DNA of 64,000 nt. Origin: Nothopassalora personata. Taxonomy: Eukaryota; Ascomycota; Dothideomycetes; Mycosphaerellales; Mycosphaerellaceae. Of the stretch, positions 9,597-22,222 are shown one piece after another. The notes under the pieces are model-generated. The model was not told where the DNA came from. It saw only the letters and a list, made by a program, of their open reading frames with translations, and ran no database searches. Position 1 is the first letter of the stretch. The number at the start of each line of letters is the position of its first letter. Location of the stretch: NCBI GenBank assembly GCA_033816765.1, contig CM066296.1:1-64000 (forward strand), in the 5' to 3' direction. A program made the translations under genes and the position numbers.

Positions 9597-10800
9597 ATGT
9601 GGCTAATAACCACCACACTCGCTCTCATAGCTATTCTCTACTACGGCCTCCCCCTCCTTCTCGCAGAAGTCTTCCCTTGGCAATATCTCTGGGCTCAACG
9701 CAAAGGTCGTCCCACCGTAACCCAAACCTCCTACTCCGGCCGCACAATCCTCATCACAGGAGCAAACGGCGCCTACGGTTCCCGCGCCGCCAAGCTCTTC
9801 GCCGCTCGCGATGCAGAGATCATAGTCCTGGTCGACGTGAGAGACTGCACCGCGCTCAAAACCGAGATTGAATCCGAGGTCAAAGCACTGGGCCAATCAA
9901 GTCCACAAATCTTCGTGTGGACAATCGACATGATGACTTTCGCCGGCTGTCAAGATCTCGCAGCGAAAGCGAAGGGACTGAAAAGTCTTGATCACGTCCT
10001 GATGACGATGGGGATTCTCTCGATCACGCGCGGAAGGAATCGCCGGAAGGGTGGGAGACTTGTGAGATTTAAATTCTACCCTCCACCCGTCGCCGACCTC
10101 GCCTCTACTAACCATACAGCACACAGCATTGCAGGTCAACTACCTCTCCAACGCATGTGCCGCTCTCTTGATACTGCCGTACCTTCAGCCGTCCAAGAGC
10201 AACCCCAACCCCTCAGTCCTCACTTTCATAACCTCCTTCGGGATCTTCCCGGCCTCACCCACCATGTCCGTGCCGAAAACTGGGTCCTACCTCAAGCATC
10301 TCAGCAACAACAAGGACGGCATGGCGCAGAAGAATCAATACGGTCGCTCGAAAGCGCTCCTCTTGTACTTCGCCCGCGAACTCGCCACCCGCGTCAACAC
10401 CACGTCTGGACTCCCCAAAATCACAATCACCAGCGCCGACCCGGGCACAGCCTGGACAAATCTAACCCAACCAAACAAAACCTCATTCATCACTCGAGTC
10501 ATCACCGACTTCGGCGCTCGGCCGCCAGAGTATGGAGCAGCAGCGTTGGTGAATGGCGTGAGCGCTGACGCGAGCCAGCACGGGAAGATTTTGCACGACT
10601 TTAGTGCTGTACCGTAAGTCGCCATAGGGCGCTCCGGGTCATGTTGAGATGTTGACTTTTTGCCTTCTAGTTATCCCCCCTTCATGGAAAGACAAAATGG
10701 CCGTTTAGCCCAAGAACGGGTCTGGAAGGAGACGAAAGAGGAGCTGGAAGCCAAGGTCCCGGAGATTGCGGCTGTTTATGATCTGCTGGATGGTAAATGA
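9597..10800 (+). CDS. Short-chain dehydrogenase/reductase, membrane-anchored (357 aa, 3 exons)
   Basis: Predicted NAD(P)-dependent oxidoreductase of the classical SDR fold; substrate unknown. Model: join(9597..10061, 10135..10613, 10671..10800). Intron 1 has donor GTGAGA, branch CTAAC and acceptor CAG; intron 2 has donor GTAAGT and acceptor TAG; phases agree across both. Residues about 1-25 are hydrophobic (MWLITTTLALIAILYYGLPL), pointing to an N-terminal membrane anchor, perhaps ER. The cofactor motif is TGANGAYGS at about 53-61, and the catalytic YGRSK (YxxxK) is in exon 2. An NYLSN segment marks the active-site Asn region. The loop at the exon 1/2 junction (RNRRKGGRL) depends on the donor chosen and is the least certain part. 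Confidence 0.82.
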
Positions 10801-11133
10801 TGCTGGGAAGTGGAGATAGCACGTAGAGCACAGTGGCACTCAGCACGTCGCCTTTGAAGTGAATATAGGGGCTAGGTAGCCACGCACAACAGCTGGTGTC
10901 GCGACAGAGCGGTTTGAGTTTACATTGCCGGATAGTGAGGGGGGAAATCCCCGAGGTGAAAGGTTCGGATGAGAAGTTGAATCAGGGGCTGTAGTATTAT
11001 GGCTGTCGTTCGGAATAAGGACCTTGTGCTGTACGATACCCAATATTGACCTTGATTGCAACGCAATGCAACGCAGAAGAACGCCTGCTTGTCCATAACC
11101 CAGCCATGTGGTATCACATCAATCATTTCGCAA

Positions 11134-13712
11134 TTACATTACAACCTGTGAGCAACATTAGTAAGTCGGGGATGATCAGCGGGATGCAAGGCACTTACAC
11201 AATCCTTCTCTGCCGGGCCCGCAGGCACACCCATCTCCTCGAACGTCTTCGGACCCTTGCCTGGCGGTCTCGCTGCAGGGGCTGCTGGCTTGGGCGCTGA
11301 CTCTTTGGCGGGTGGCTTAGGCCCACTACCACTAGACGTCGGTCTCCTCTGATTTGGCGGAGGCTGCGAGGCCGGCCTCGAAGCACCTCCTTGTGTCGGA
11401 TTGTTGAAGTTTGGCATGCTGTTGTTTGAATGGAGGTTCTGGTATTGTTGTAGTGCTTGGTCCTGCCCACGATTGTAGCGATCGCCTCTGCTGCCTCTCC
11501 GTTCTCTCTTTTCCCGCCATGTGGGGTCTTGCGGTACTTCTGCCTTGCCAGAATGTGGTGCCGCAAACCCGACGTCAACACCTGAAGCGCCTGCGGGAGC
11601 GGTAGGTGCATGTGGAGGTTGTCCAGGTCCGGGAGGTGGTGGCCCAGTGCTGGGCGGTCGTGAGTTCTGCATGCCGGCTGGACCTGATGCCACACGATCA
11701 CCCATGCCAGGCCTAGCGCGTGGGTCTTGCGGGTGCAGGGGCGGACCGCCTTGAGAATAGCCCCCAGGTCCTGCTCCATATTGCGGTGCCGAAGTTTGCC
11801 GTTGCTCGTATGGTCGTGCTGTCTGTGGTCGAAGCCCAGGTCCCAGCGGAGCCGGTGCAAGGCCTCCAGGGTACGGGTGCTGTCGTGTTGGCACAGATGC
11901 TGTGGAATTTGGTCGAACGTTGGGGTCGCCGCTGTGATCGCTCCTAATGCCAAAGGCGGATGTTGGACGGTCTGCGTTGATGGTGGTAGCAGGTCTTGGG
12001 CCTTGCGGACCGCCAGGATTGAAGAAGCCGCCAGCTGGACCTGAGCCCACGCGAGGTGACATGTGCGAGGGAGGCCCATCACTCATTGGGTAGGGTGCAA
12101 CAGAAGTCGGTCTGCCATCCAGTGCTGGCAGAGTCCCAATCTGCGGAGGACCGTTGCCTTCTGGATATGGTGTTGCACTGGAATCCCTAGGAGGCGGCGC
12201 TGTATCATAGCCATTACCATAAGAGGGTGCCTCTTCGATAGTGGCCACCGAAGGCTGTTGTCTCTGAAACCTCGCTGGTCGCTGTCCTCGCATTGAGCCG
12301 TGCTGCGACTTGATCCTATTGATTGCAGTCTTCTCGTGGTCCGTCCTCGTGAGTACTTGTTTCCTAGCCAAGCCCTCAAGACGGTTCTTCGCGTCATTAT
12401 TCCCGTGCTTAGCAGCTTTTTGATACCACTCTTCTGCCTTATCAAGATCAACTGGCACGTGCATCCCGATCTCGTTGAAGTAGCCTAATGCAAACTCAGC
12501 AGTCGGTAGAGCACCAGCGGCCGCGCGTTCGGCGTATGTGTATGCCAGCTCTTCGTTCCTCGGGAACAGACCCTCCGATCCAACCAAGAACCACTTGCTC
12601 AATGCCATGTCCGCCTCAGCTTCTCCCTGCTTCGATGCGAGTGCGTTATAATGCATGGAAAGTGCCGGACTGAATTCGCAACCCATTGCCCCGAGCTCAT
12701 AGCATGATCCCATCTTCACCTGTGCTTTGGCGAACTTCATATACGCCGCCTTTTCAATGTACTGTTTCGCCAGCTGCTCGTTAAATTCCAGATACTGCTC
12801 TGGAACGACAATCTGTGGGAGGTCGCGAGCAAGAAGCATACCAAAGACGTATGCGCCTTGTGCTGCATTTTCGTCGGCTGCGTCCGCCGACTTCCTGATC
12901 AATTCGATGCCTTTCGCGTAGTCCTGTTGCTGGCCGTGCTGTCCTCGTAGAGTCATCATGCCCAACCGGTAGCAAGACGCGGCATCTCCTGCATCGACAC
13001 CTCTGTGGTAGTGCCGTAATGCTTTCGCCGGGTCGTTGTATCCTTCATACAACATCCCAATCCTGTACTCTGCTCGGACGTAGCCTCTGTCGGCGGCTCT
13101 CGAGTAGCACCTGAACGCCTCCTTTTTGTCTTCTCGTTGCCCATATCTGCCCCACTCCAGCCACATGCCTCGCAGGAACTCTGCTCGCGGGTGGTGCTGG
13201 TCTGCTAGGAAGGTGACGATGTTCATGGCGTCGGATTTGAGCTGGTGCTCTATCCTCGGCGTTGCCGCTCGCGCCTGGTGCGGCTTCAGAGCTGCCAATC
13301 GTTCTGCCTCGACCGCGCACACGGCCACGTGTGTCAGGGCGTCCTGAGCCCAGGCCAACTGCATCTCCGGGTCGTTGGAGTTGAGCACCGGCAGCCGCGC
13401 ATTCTCGAGTCGCTCTTCGAGCTCATCGTCGGAGGGAGGAACGTTCGGCGGCGGGTTCTGCAGTTTGGGAAAGGGCGATAGGTGCGGGGTGTTGACATCG
13501 GGCGCTTGTGAGTAGGATGCCCGCGATTGTCCGCCGTTCAGGTCCATGTTCTGCAAGCCTCCAGCGATCTGGTTCGACATGTCCGGGTTGATCCTCTGCG
13601 GCTCGGGGGCCATCAGCGGCGGACTGGCGACGGGCATGTAGTAGTAGTCGTCGTCGAAGCCGCCCGGCACAAACGTCGAGCTCATGGCAGGTGGCTGGCC
13701 GTAATGCGCCAT
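11134..13712 (-). CDS. Skt5/Chs4-like chitin synthase activator with SEL1 repeats (841 aa)
   Basis: Family role: recruits and activates the class IV (Chs3-type) chitin synthase at growth sites. Model: complement(join(11134..11145, 11199..13712)). Residues about 1-125 are disordered; about 150-450 hold tandem SEL1-like repeats (for example AFRCYSRAADRGYVRAEYRIG and AEEWYQKAAKHGNNDAKNRL); about 460-810 are Pro/Gly/Gln-rich. Reading straight through gives an unlikely tail. Splicing a 53-bp intron (donor GTAAGT, branch TACTAAT, acceptor CACAG) leaves a 12-nt last exon, so the protein ends Cys-Val-Val-Met. That is a CAAX prenylation box, as expected for the family, and implies membrane attachment. 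The preceding KTFEEMGVP segment also fits the conserved C-terminus. Confidence 0.9.
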
Positions 13713-14741
13713 GATGCTGCTTGTGGAGGACGGAGTGGGCAGAGGCTATATGTGCATCGGCGATTGGGGAGACGTTGCTAGTACAAAGGTCGCCGCGGGA
13801 ATGCCTCTGGGAGGATGCTGCGGCTGGGTACTGGTAGGATCTGCAAACGGCAATGTGTCAACCATAGTCTTGATACGAGCTTTGGACGCTGCGTCGTCGG
13901 TGCGGCGGTGGTGGTGGTGGACGATGCGGAACGATAGGAGCGACATGTATACATGTGTCGGTATATCCATACAATTAACATGCCTGCCGCCTTGGACGCC
14001 TTCGCGAATGCCCACAACGGGGGCTGTGGACCGGGACCAAGCACGTCCCTTGGCGACCGCGCCGACTCACCTCGGATTCTGGCAGGTCTTGGGAAGACAG
14101 GAGGGAAACCTCGGATCGCTCGTCCTGAGGCCTCCTTGTCAGCCGACTTGGACTCTAAGGACGGATATGTGGAGTTGAGAATGCCCTCACATGTATCGCG
14201 AGAACGATGAGGAGCAAAAAGTCAGTTAGAGAAGACTCCCTAAACACACAGCCCCCGAATGCTGTGATCCCATTCAAATTTTGGTGCAGACCCACTATTC
14301 ATCTATCATCCACGGGACTATGACGAAGCGCGGGCTGCACGAAAGCGTGTACCACCATGATATCCTCTGCATCCTCCCTCTACGTGTTCGTGGGCAGTTG
14401 GGTTGCTCGGAAATGGCGAGCATACCGCAAGCAACGACTTTTGTGATGGCGAGGCCTGTCGCTTTCGTGTACTACTCACGCACGTCGTGTGTATCGATCG
14501 TATAGCAAACGGGCGAACGAGGAACAGGGCTATTGTTTGCGAAGATGATGTGAGACAAGGCGTCAAAGCTCGCACACGTGCTGATGCTATGTCGCGAGCA
14601 AAAGTGGCGTGAGACTCATCATTGACATCTGGCGCTACCTACCTCCTCATGCCTCCCGCACATGGATGCTTTAGACATACGCGTTCCCTAGGCTATTGGG
14701 ACCTCCTTCGAGGATATTTCACCCTTGTACACCCGGAATAA
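13713..14741. other. Intergenic region upstream of the Skt5-like gene
   Basis: Contains the 5' region of the Skt5-like gene and the 3' side of the alpha/beta hydrolase gene. Several short open frames exist on both strands (longest about 155 codons), but they are low in complexity and mutually overlapping, and none resembles a protein I know. No gene is supported. Confidence 0.5.
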
Positions 14742-15604
14742 CTACGCTTTGGCAACCTTCGACGCAAAAGCCGCAATCTCCTTCGCAACCTGCTCTGGAG
14801 CCTCGATACAGTGCCAATGACCAACACCTCGCAGAACCTTCAGCTCCTTCTGCTGGCTGCCAAGATGCGACTGGATGTACTGACAGCCCTCCATCGGCGC
14901 AGACTTGTCCTCGTCACCAGCAAGGATCAATGATGGTGCCTCGATCAACTCAAAACCAGGATCCTTCATGTTCACGATTACCTCACAGTGCGAGGCATAC
15001 GCTTTCGGATCCTGATTCGAGATGAGCTCTCTGATGAACGCTCTCTGCAGCGCTGTTGACTTGGCGCTCGTCGCAGCTTGAGGAACAGAGTTCGCCAGAG
15101 ATTCCATGCCATCTGGATTGCGGTTAGCTGACATGTCCGGAAGGTCGAGGTACTCTACACACCTTTGGTCACCGTCTTGATCCTATCTTGGAACACAGCC
15201 GGATTAACACTGGATGGGTTCACTGGTCCGATTCCAACCACCCCGGCCACACGATCCGGATACTTAGCCGCGATCGTAAAAGCCATCGAACCTCCCATAG
15301 AATGACCCGCGACGATAGCCTTCCGGATCTCTACATGATCCATCATCGCAACCACATCATCGGCCAGTTGCTCCAACGTGAGCTTCTCGCCTTGCGACTT
15401 GGACTGAGCAGCGCCATATGTACTGAGCGCCAGGCAATGATGCCCCCCAAGCTCTGGCTGACCGACCACTGGGACATAGTAGTTCTGGGATGAGCCAAGA
15501 CCATGGATCATCACAATTGGTAAGTGATTGTCGATGATTGTGGCGCCTTGCTGCTTGCTGTCCAGGTAGTGGATCCGATGGCCATTGACTGTTGCGAAAG
15601 GCAT
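14742..15604 (-). CDS. Alpha/beta hydrolase (270 aa, 2 exons)
   Basis: Predicted serine hydrolase of the alpha/beta fold, resembling enol-lactone hydrolases; substrate unknown. Model: complement(join(14742..15112, 15163..15604)). The 50-bp intron has donor GTGTGT, branch GCTAACC and acceptor CAG, and the join restores KDGMESLAN. The oxyanion-hole motif HGLGSS is at about 37-42, the nucleophile elbow GHSMGG at about 108-113, an acid residue in LAGDEDKSAP, and the catalytic His in GVGHWHCIEAP near the C-terminus. MPFATVNGHRIHYLDS is a typical N-terminus; an upstream in-frame extension to 15853 looks non-coding. There is no signal peptide, so it is probably cytosolic. Confidence 0.85.
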
Positions 15605-17287
15605 CTTGACGTTGACAGACTTGTTGAAGTGTCGGTTGTTGTTGATTGCAGAGCCTTTCAAATGGGATTTGATGTTTGCTCTGGCAACGAACGTTGAACG
15701 TTGAAGGTACGTTCGAACACTATGACAGCAGTGAACGGACCGAGACCCGATCTCGGTAGACTGTAGCAAATCTGCTGACGTAACGTCAACACATCCGATC
15801 CGAATATGCCGAATATATCGATCGACCAGGCTGGGATTTAAATCTAACCTCAACTCGCTGGACGTACTTTTGATCTAATGGTCGATGCGCACCCCACGCA
15901 CATGAATCCAATTGGCATATCGACGAGATCCTTTGACTCGTGTCCGTATAGTGAGCCATGGACAAGTACACGCTAGAAGCAGCCAAAGGATCAGCCGCAT
16001 GTACACTCTGGACGATAGGGTATACTATTCAGCGCCAACTAAGCACTGAACATAATGATCTCCCAGTACCTATAGAAAGCATTCAGCTTCATTAACATTT
16101 CAGTAAGAAACAATAAAATTCACTCGTATTCTCACACAGTGTCTACCACCAAGACGACCGACATCAACAAAGCCAGCACACCTCCGACCCGCATCTTAGT
16201 CTTCGACGCATTGCGAATAAGATCCTTCTGCTTCATGCCATACTCCTCCACAACCCCACAGCTCAACCCCCAGCTCTTCACATCCATGCACGAGGCATGG
16301 CTTGGTCCAGCAATCTAGCGGCAGTACTGGAATCATGCATTGCTCCTCTTGACAGCGCTGACGCGCACTGCAGCCCTCGTCCCACCCACCAAAAACGTTT
16401 TCGCTTCCTCGACCTCATCATATCAAACCCTACTCCTCGAGCACCCTGTAAACATCCACTTCGTGCAGGAACGTCCAGGACATGGCGTTCGCGCCATTAC
16501 CGTCCCCAAACCTCGCCTCAATGCCGCGACTCTACGATCCTGTCGCTCGAGAAAAACTCAGAAGCGACGCCGGTCCTCTAGGGCTGCAACCACTTCGCGT
16601 TCTGGGACATGGGCCATTCCAAGCTTTCTTGGAGCCATGGGCGACTCGGCGAGACTCCTGCGTCACTTGCAGCATCTGTTCGTGATTAGGGGGAGGGCGG
16701 AAGTGCGTCGAGGGGTTGCGGCAAGGGAAGGTGCTGGAGCTGTGGCATTGGAGATTCTGGCGAGGGACTACGGCGTTGAAAACTCGGGGCCAGGGGTCGC
16801 CAAGGGGTTGGTGCAGGATATGAGATTGATGGTACAGGCTTTGAAGAAGGGGCGGGAGGGAGCCTCAAGGGGGGTGGAGGAGCGTTGCTGTGGTAGATGT
16901 GCTCATGTTTGAGGCGACTCGATCATATTTGAGGCGACTCGATGGCATGCTCGCGTCGCTGAGCAAGAGGCTGGCGGCTTATGAAAAGCGTGTGAATGAG
17001 TTGTTGATTACTATTTTGGAGTGATGAGTGCATGTAGGTGACGCTGTCGAAGTGGCGACGGCTCGACTTTCATGCTCCTTCGGAAGGACTTGCTTCACGC
17101 CTTAGACAACATGGGGAGATGAGGACGGGGTTCAGTATAGCGCATAGCTAATTCGGAAAATCAATTAGAAATGGCAAAATGCCTGAGGGTCCAAACATCG
17201 AGCAATGATACACCTGTATTTATATGCTATTTCGCTCGAACGCTACAATCAAAACATCATCATCTCAAATCATTAATCCCATCACAT
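15605..17287. other. Intergenic region with a doubtful ORF
   Basis: A plus-strand frame at 16340-16912 (190 codons) and overlapping frames in the other two phases are open, but none resembles a known protein. Codon quality is poor and a fragmentary coiled-coil-like segment (SLSKRLAAYEKRVNEL) appears downstream at about 16960-17020. A 16-bp direct repeat (TTTGAGGCGACTCGAT) occurs at about 16909 and 16928. This could be a decayed gene. The promoter of the hydrolase lies at the left end. Confidence 0.35.
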
Positions 17288-20200
17288 CTAGTATATATGC
17301 GCATTACTGCGATTCGTCGACACCCTCTGCAGGTTGCTCGTCAAATAATTATTGGCAACACCAGCCGCATTCGTACCAAGTCCTGCAAGGGACATAGCAC
17401 CAGCCTGGTTACTCTTCTTCGACTCCTGATCCGCGTCAGGGCCCTCGTTGCTCTTGTTATTCTTCTTCTTGTTGCTCGATGTTGTCTTACTCTTCATGCT
17501 ACTGGTGCGGACACGGAAGATGTAATACAACATGACTGCGGCGAAAATGTTGAAGAAGACAAATGCCCACATGATGCCGAAGTTCCTCCATCGGTCGGAC
17601 CAGTTGATACCAGAGCCTGCGAGGAAGGTATCAGCGACACTGACGGAGCAGTAGCCGCACTGAGAGGTGGCGTCCGGGTTGATGAGGTAGCCGGATGCTT
17701 GCTGGAGGTAAGGCTCGAAGTAAGCTTGGCAGGATTGGCCAGCGGGCGGATCGATGACAGAAAGCTCCTGTTGGGAGCAGACCACTTGGCGTCCGTGAAG
17801 CATAGTTGCGGCCATGCCAGCGACCCAGTATGTCATGGGCGAGACGCGGTACATGAAAATCCAGAAACCAGGGAGGGCTGTCGGCGATTGCATGACACCG
17901 TTGAAGATGAGCGACAAGGCGAAGAGCAGCGTAACGATGGCTCCTGCAGTAGTGTAGAGTCAGCAATGCATCACAACACAGTGATGATTATTTCTTACCT
18001 GCCGTCTGCGCATCTGGCATCGCCGCGATACACATGTGTGCAAAAGTCGAGGCGTAGATCAAGAAGACGATGCAGAATAGCAGCACCAAGCCTTGTCGCT
18101 CAGAACTTTGGATCCCGACTACTGGATAGTAGAATGTGGCGTAAATGATCACACCAGCGATGATCTGGTACGGAATCTCGACGATGATGTTGGCCAGAAG
18201 GAAAGCCTTCCAGCTGTATGCCTTGGATGGTCGTTCGCGCACCTCGTAGAGTGATCGCTGCGTAACGAACAACGGCATGATCTGTTGGACCAAGGTCGAG
18301 AAGATCGTGGTGACCATGAAAAGTGCGTAGACCACATTCTGCATGCCTTGTAGAGTAGCATCGACGGAGTAGAACGAGAATCCGATGAAAAGACCAGAGG
18401 CACCAGCAAGCAACATCTTTGCCATGATGTAGGAAGGCATGCGCCAGTACTGCTGGAACACACGTTTGGTGACTTCGACAACTTGCGACCAGAAGGGCAT
18501 GGCAAACTCAGAATGCGCAGAAGGATCATCGTCACCATTGGCAGATGCACCCTTCTTCTCGCTGTGGAACTGCTCAATCTGCTGCTGGACTTCCCTGCAC
18601 TGCTGGCTGTCGTTCCAGGTCTGTACCCAATCGTGATCCTGGCCGCCGACGATCTCGAGCATGTACTCAGCTGGGTTCTCGTCGTCGTCGCACTTGCGGG
18701 CGCCGTTGCTTTCGAAATAGTCAAGTAGAGTCCGCGATTGTTCGCCAATGTTGCCAAAGTAGACTGTCTGTCCACCCTTGCGCAGGAACAAGAGCCTGTC
18801 GAATTGCTGGAAGAGGATCGCAGAAGGCTGGTGAATTGTGCAAAGCACAGCTTGTCCACTATCGGCCAGCTTACGAAGGAAGGCACAGATAGCCCAGGAA
18901 CTCTGCGAGTCAAGTCCACTAGTCGGTTCGTCCAAGAACAGAAGGAGTTTCGGCTTTGCGGCGAGTTCTACACCAATCGTGAGGAGTTTGCGCTGTTCAA
19001 CGTTCAAGCCTTCGCCGGGTACACCAACGACTGCTTCCGCGAAGTCTTCCATGCTAAGCATTTTGATAACATCTTCGACGTACTCGTACTTCTCTTTGGT
19101 GCTCACGCTCTTCGGTTGACGGAGCATTGCGGAGAATCGGAGGGACTCCCGGACAGTGGAGGTCTCCAGGTGTAGATCTTGCTGTTGTACGTAGCCAGTC
19201 TTACGTTGGAAGGAGCTGTCGAGAGGAGCGCCGTTCACGAACATGGATCCAGTGACGACACCCATTGTGGTTCGTTGAGCAAGGACCTGTCAGCTATGTT
19301 AGTATGTTCTCAAAAATTCAATTACTTTCCACGTTCACTCACATCCAGCAAAGTGGTTTTGCCAGCACCAGAAGTTCCCATCAATGCTGTCAGGGTGCCA
19401 GGCTTGACATATCCAGATACATTGTCCAAAAGTCGACGAGGCTCGCCCTTGATCTCGATATCGTAAGACACATCGCGCCAGGTAAAGATATCGGTTTGTG
19501 GTGGGATGACATTGACGTCTCCTTCTTCGTCTGACAGCGCTTCGACCTCGGCGACCTTCTCCGGTGCACCGGCTTCCTCGTCATTTGCCTTGCCCTTAGC
19601 CATATGCTGCATGTAAGCTGGAACATGTCCCCGTCGGAAGACCAGAACCTCGGCGCTCGAAGAAGTGTTGGAGTTGAGCTCGACAGCGACGAAGTAGATG
19701 CCCAAGAAGCCGACCAAGAAGGCAAGCAGAATCCCGAAATTGCGCCAGACATGGCTGTAGTAGTAGCCATATGATTCTGCAATGTACCGGTCTCCGTTGA
19801 CGGTCAACTCGCCGGCTACAGCCCCGACGACGTTGCAGATGAAGCTGGTTCCCCCAGTACCCGCCTGGGCATTTGCTACATTGTCGGAGTACGCCGGAAT
19901 AAACGCAGAACAGGTGAACTCTCTGCCATGAAACTCGTTCGCGATCAAGATCTCAAAGGCGTAGAAGATAGGGTTGAGCCATCGAATCCAACCGAACCAG
20001 TCCCCCATGTATCGCACAGGTACGACGAACCCAGTGTAGATAACAATTGCAAGGACCAGAACACCAGAGAGAGCCATCGCCTGAGAGATGGTCTTTGTCA
20101 CAGCTGCCATTGTGCGGAAGACGGCTGCCATGACGAAAGTTACCGTGAAGTTAATCAAGAAGAAGATGAAAAACTGTGACGGTTCTCTTCTCAGGCCAGC

Positions 20201-22222
20201 CATGAAGTACAAGACAATATTGAATGTGACTGCCATTGTGAACTTTATCGGTATGTCCAAAACAATTCCAGCTATGGCCTCGGTCGAAGGGTGATAGAAA
20301 GCGTACGACTTGTGTTTCTCGACGATCGGACGCTGGTCGTACAGGCTGTTGATTTCAGTAATGGCGGCGAGAGCGTTGAGTAGAATGGCGAAGAAGAGAA
20401 CAGCTCCCCTGGCGGTGAATGCAACGGTGGCTGCCGGCGATTGGTAGAACACAGAACCAATAATCAGGGCCATGATGAGGTTTGTCAAGATCGGAGTGAG
20501 CGTGGATGCCATGTCGTTCCGGATGCGTTGCCATGCTCGTTTCATGTTCAGCTTGATTTGCATCCAGATACTAACGACGTAAGGAGACTTCGGTCGAACG
20601 TGATCGGACTGCTGCTGGCCCTTGTATTGTCGGAACGCGTCGAGCTCTCCGCCTTCATCACCGATAGGGAACTCTTGCTCATAGTCCTGGATTTCGCGCT
20701 GCAACTCTTGGTACTCTGGACTGCTGCGCCAGTACTTTTCGAAGTCGTCTGGTGTCCTTGGCACGCGGTCCTCGTAGCCTTCCGCTGCTTGTCGCTCAGA
20801 TGGATTTGTGACACTTGTCAAGAAGTCGCCAGTTGTCTGGCGTGGTGGGCAGTACCACCCTTGGCGTTCGAAGTATCCTTTCGCGGCGTCTGCTTTTCCG
20901 TAAAAGATCTCGCGACCCTCATAGAGTACTATGGCCTTATCAAAGAGATCGTAGATAGCTTGACTGGCCTGATAGATTGCGATTGCGTGCGATGAGCCAA
21001 CCAGATTTGCTGTGAGGCGTAAAGAGTTGACGAATTTCAGAGCGGTTGCTGAATCCAGACCTCTTGTCGAATTGTCCCATGCTCCGAGCATGGATCCTGC
21101 GAGAGCCATCTCTGCAATCGAAACGCGCTTTCTCTCACCCCCGGACACACCACGAACAAAGTCGTTGCCTACTTTTGTGTTGTAAGTGTGGCTCAGTCCG
21201 TAGACAGCCATGATGACTTGCGTGACATGCTCCACAGCTTGCCGTCGTGTCACGCTCATCGGTCGGTTCTGTGGTGTCCGAAGTGCTGCAGCGTGTTCGA
21301 GTGTCTCGCCGACCGTGAGATGAGGGAAATGCTTGTCGACTTCTTGGTTGTAGATGACCTCACCACTGAACTCCTTCATCATTCGTTCCTGAGAGATACC
21401 ATTGTAGTGCACCGTTGATCCTTCGTCTACGTCGAGGCCGTGCATCTCACCGGTGATAGTGTTAAGAAACGTACTGCATCCAGAGCCCGGTCGCCCAAGG
21501 ACAATGAGCAGCTCACCGCTTTTGACAAGGCCGTCAAAGTTACGGAGAATGCGTCGTGGCTGCGACTTACTGGAGTTGAAAAATTCACCCAGTCGCAACG
21601 GTGCTGCAAACCAGTCGCCGACAGTGCCTTGAATGTTCAGAGCCGAGCCAGATCCACTGACGTTCACATCTCTAAAGACAATGCCAGCTCGCTTCTGGCT
21701 CATTCCTTCTTCACCAAACAGCTTGATGGTCATGCGGAGCCATTTGTAAAGGTCGAACTTTGGGCTCTTTGGATCAAGAACATCATCGCCAGGGTTCAAC
21801 CCGTACAATGTGTCTTTGCGGTCAAGTGCTTCGGGGTCCTCGTTAGCAGTAGAAATGCTTTCCCGCCTTTGCGAGTAGTATGATTGTGATTGTGTAGCGA
21901 GTCTCATGAGCGTTGCCCTCGTCTCGGCATTGATGGGTTCTGACGAATCTTCGCTGTCGGGGGAACTGTCCGGATCCTTCTTTTCGACGGAGTTGCCTGG
22001 ATCCTCGGCGGCTTCTCTGCCTTGCTCGGTGATGTACTTGGTGTGGTTGAGCGGTGTTGGAGTCTCATCGCTGTTAGCGGCATCCTCGCTCGACATTCTG
22101 TCTGCAGGCGCCTCGTGCAGAAGGAGCTTCTCCAGGTCTTGATGAGGTGTAGATATGTCGTGGAATAACCTATTTGGATCATGATCCGGGACAGGATGGC
22201 TTATATCTTTCGCGTCCGCCAT
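17288..22222 (-). CDS. Full-size PDR-type ABC transporter (ABCG, 1607 aa, 3 exons)
   Basis: Predicted plasma-membrane efflux pump of the pleiotropic drug [16 protein letters not shown], layout (NBD-TMD)x2. Model: complement(join(17288..17943, 17999..19286, 19343..22222)). Introns of 55 and 56 bp have donors GTAAGA and GTGAGT and acceptors CAG; the second has branch TACTAAC. Exon lengths sum to 1608 codons including stop. NBD1 has the degenerate PDR Walker A GRPGSGCS (Cys for Lys) at about 243-250 and signature [16 protein letters not shown]2 has a normal Walker [13 protein letters not shown] split by intron 1, a degenerate signature LNVEQRK, and Walker [14 protein letters not shown]. The N-terminal cytosolic region is long and acidic/Ser-rich. 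The start MADAKD at 22222 is preferred to the upstream ATG at 22246. It lies near the mycosporine-type gene set and could export a metabolite, but PDR pumps are common. Confidence 0.93.

Noticed and set aside
11195..12082. 295-codon minus-strand frame overlapping the Skt5-like gene
   Set aside because: Out-of-frame shadow of the Pro/Gly/Gln-rich tail, whose codon bias opens other frames.
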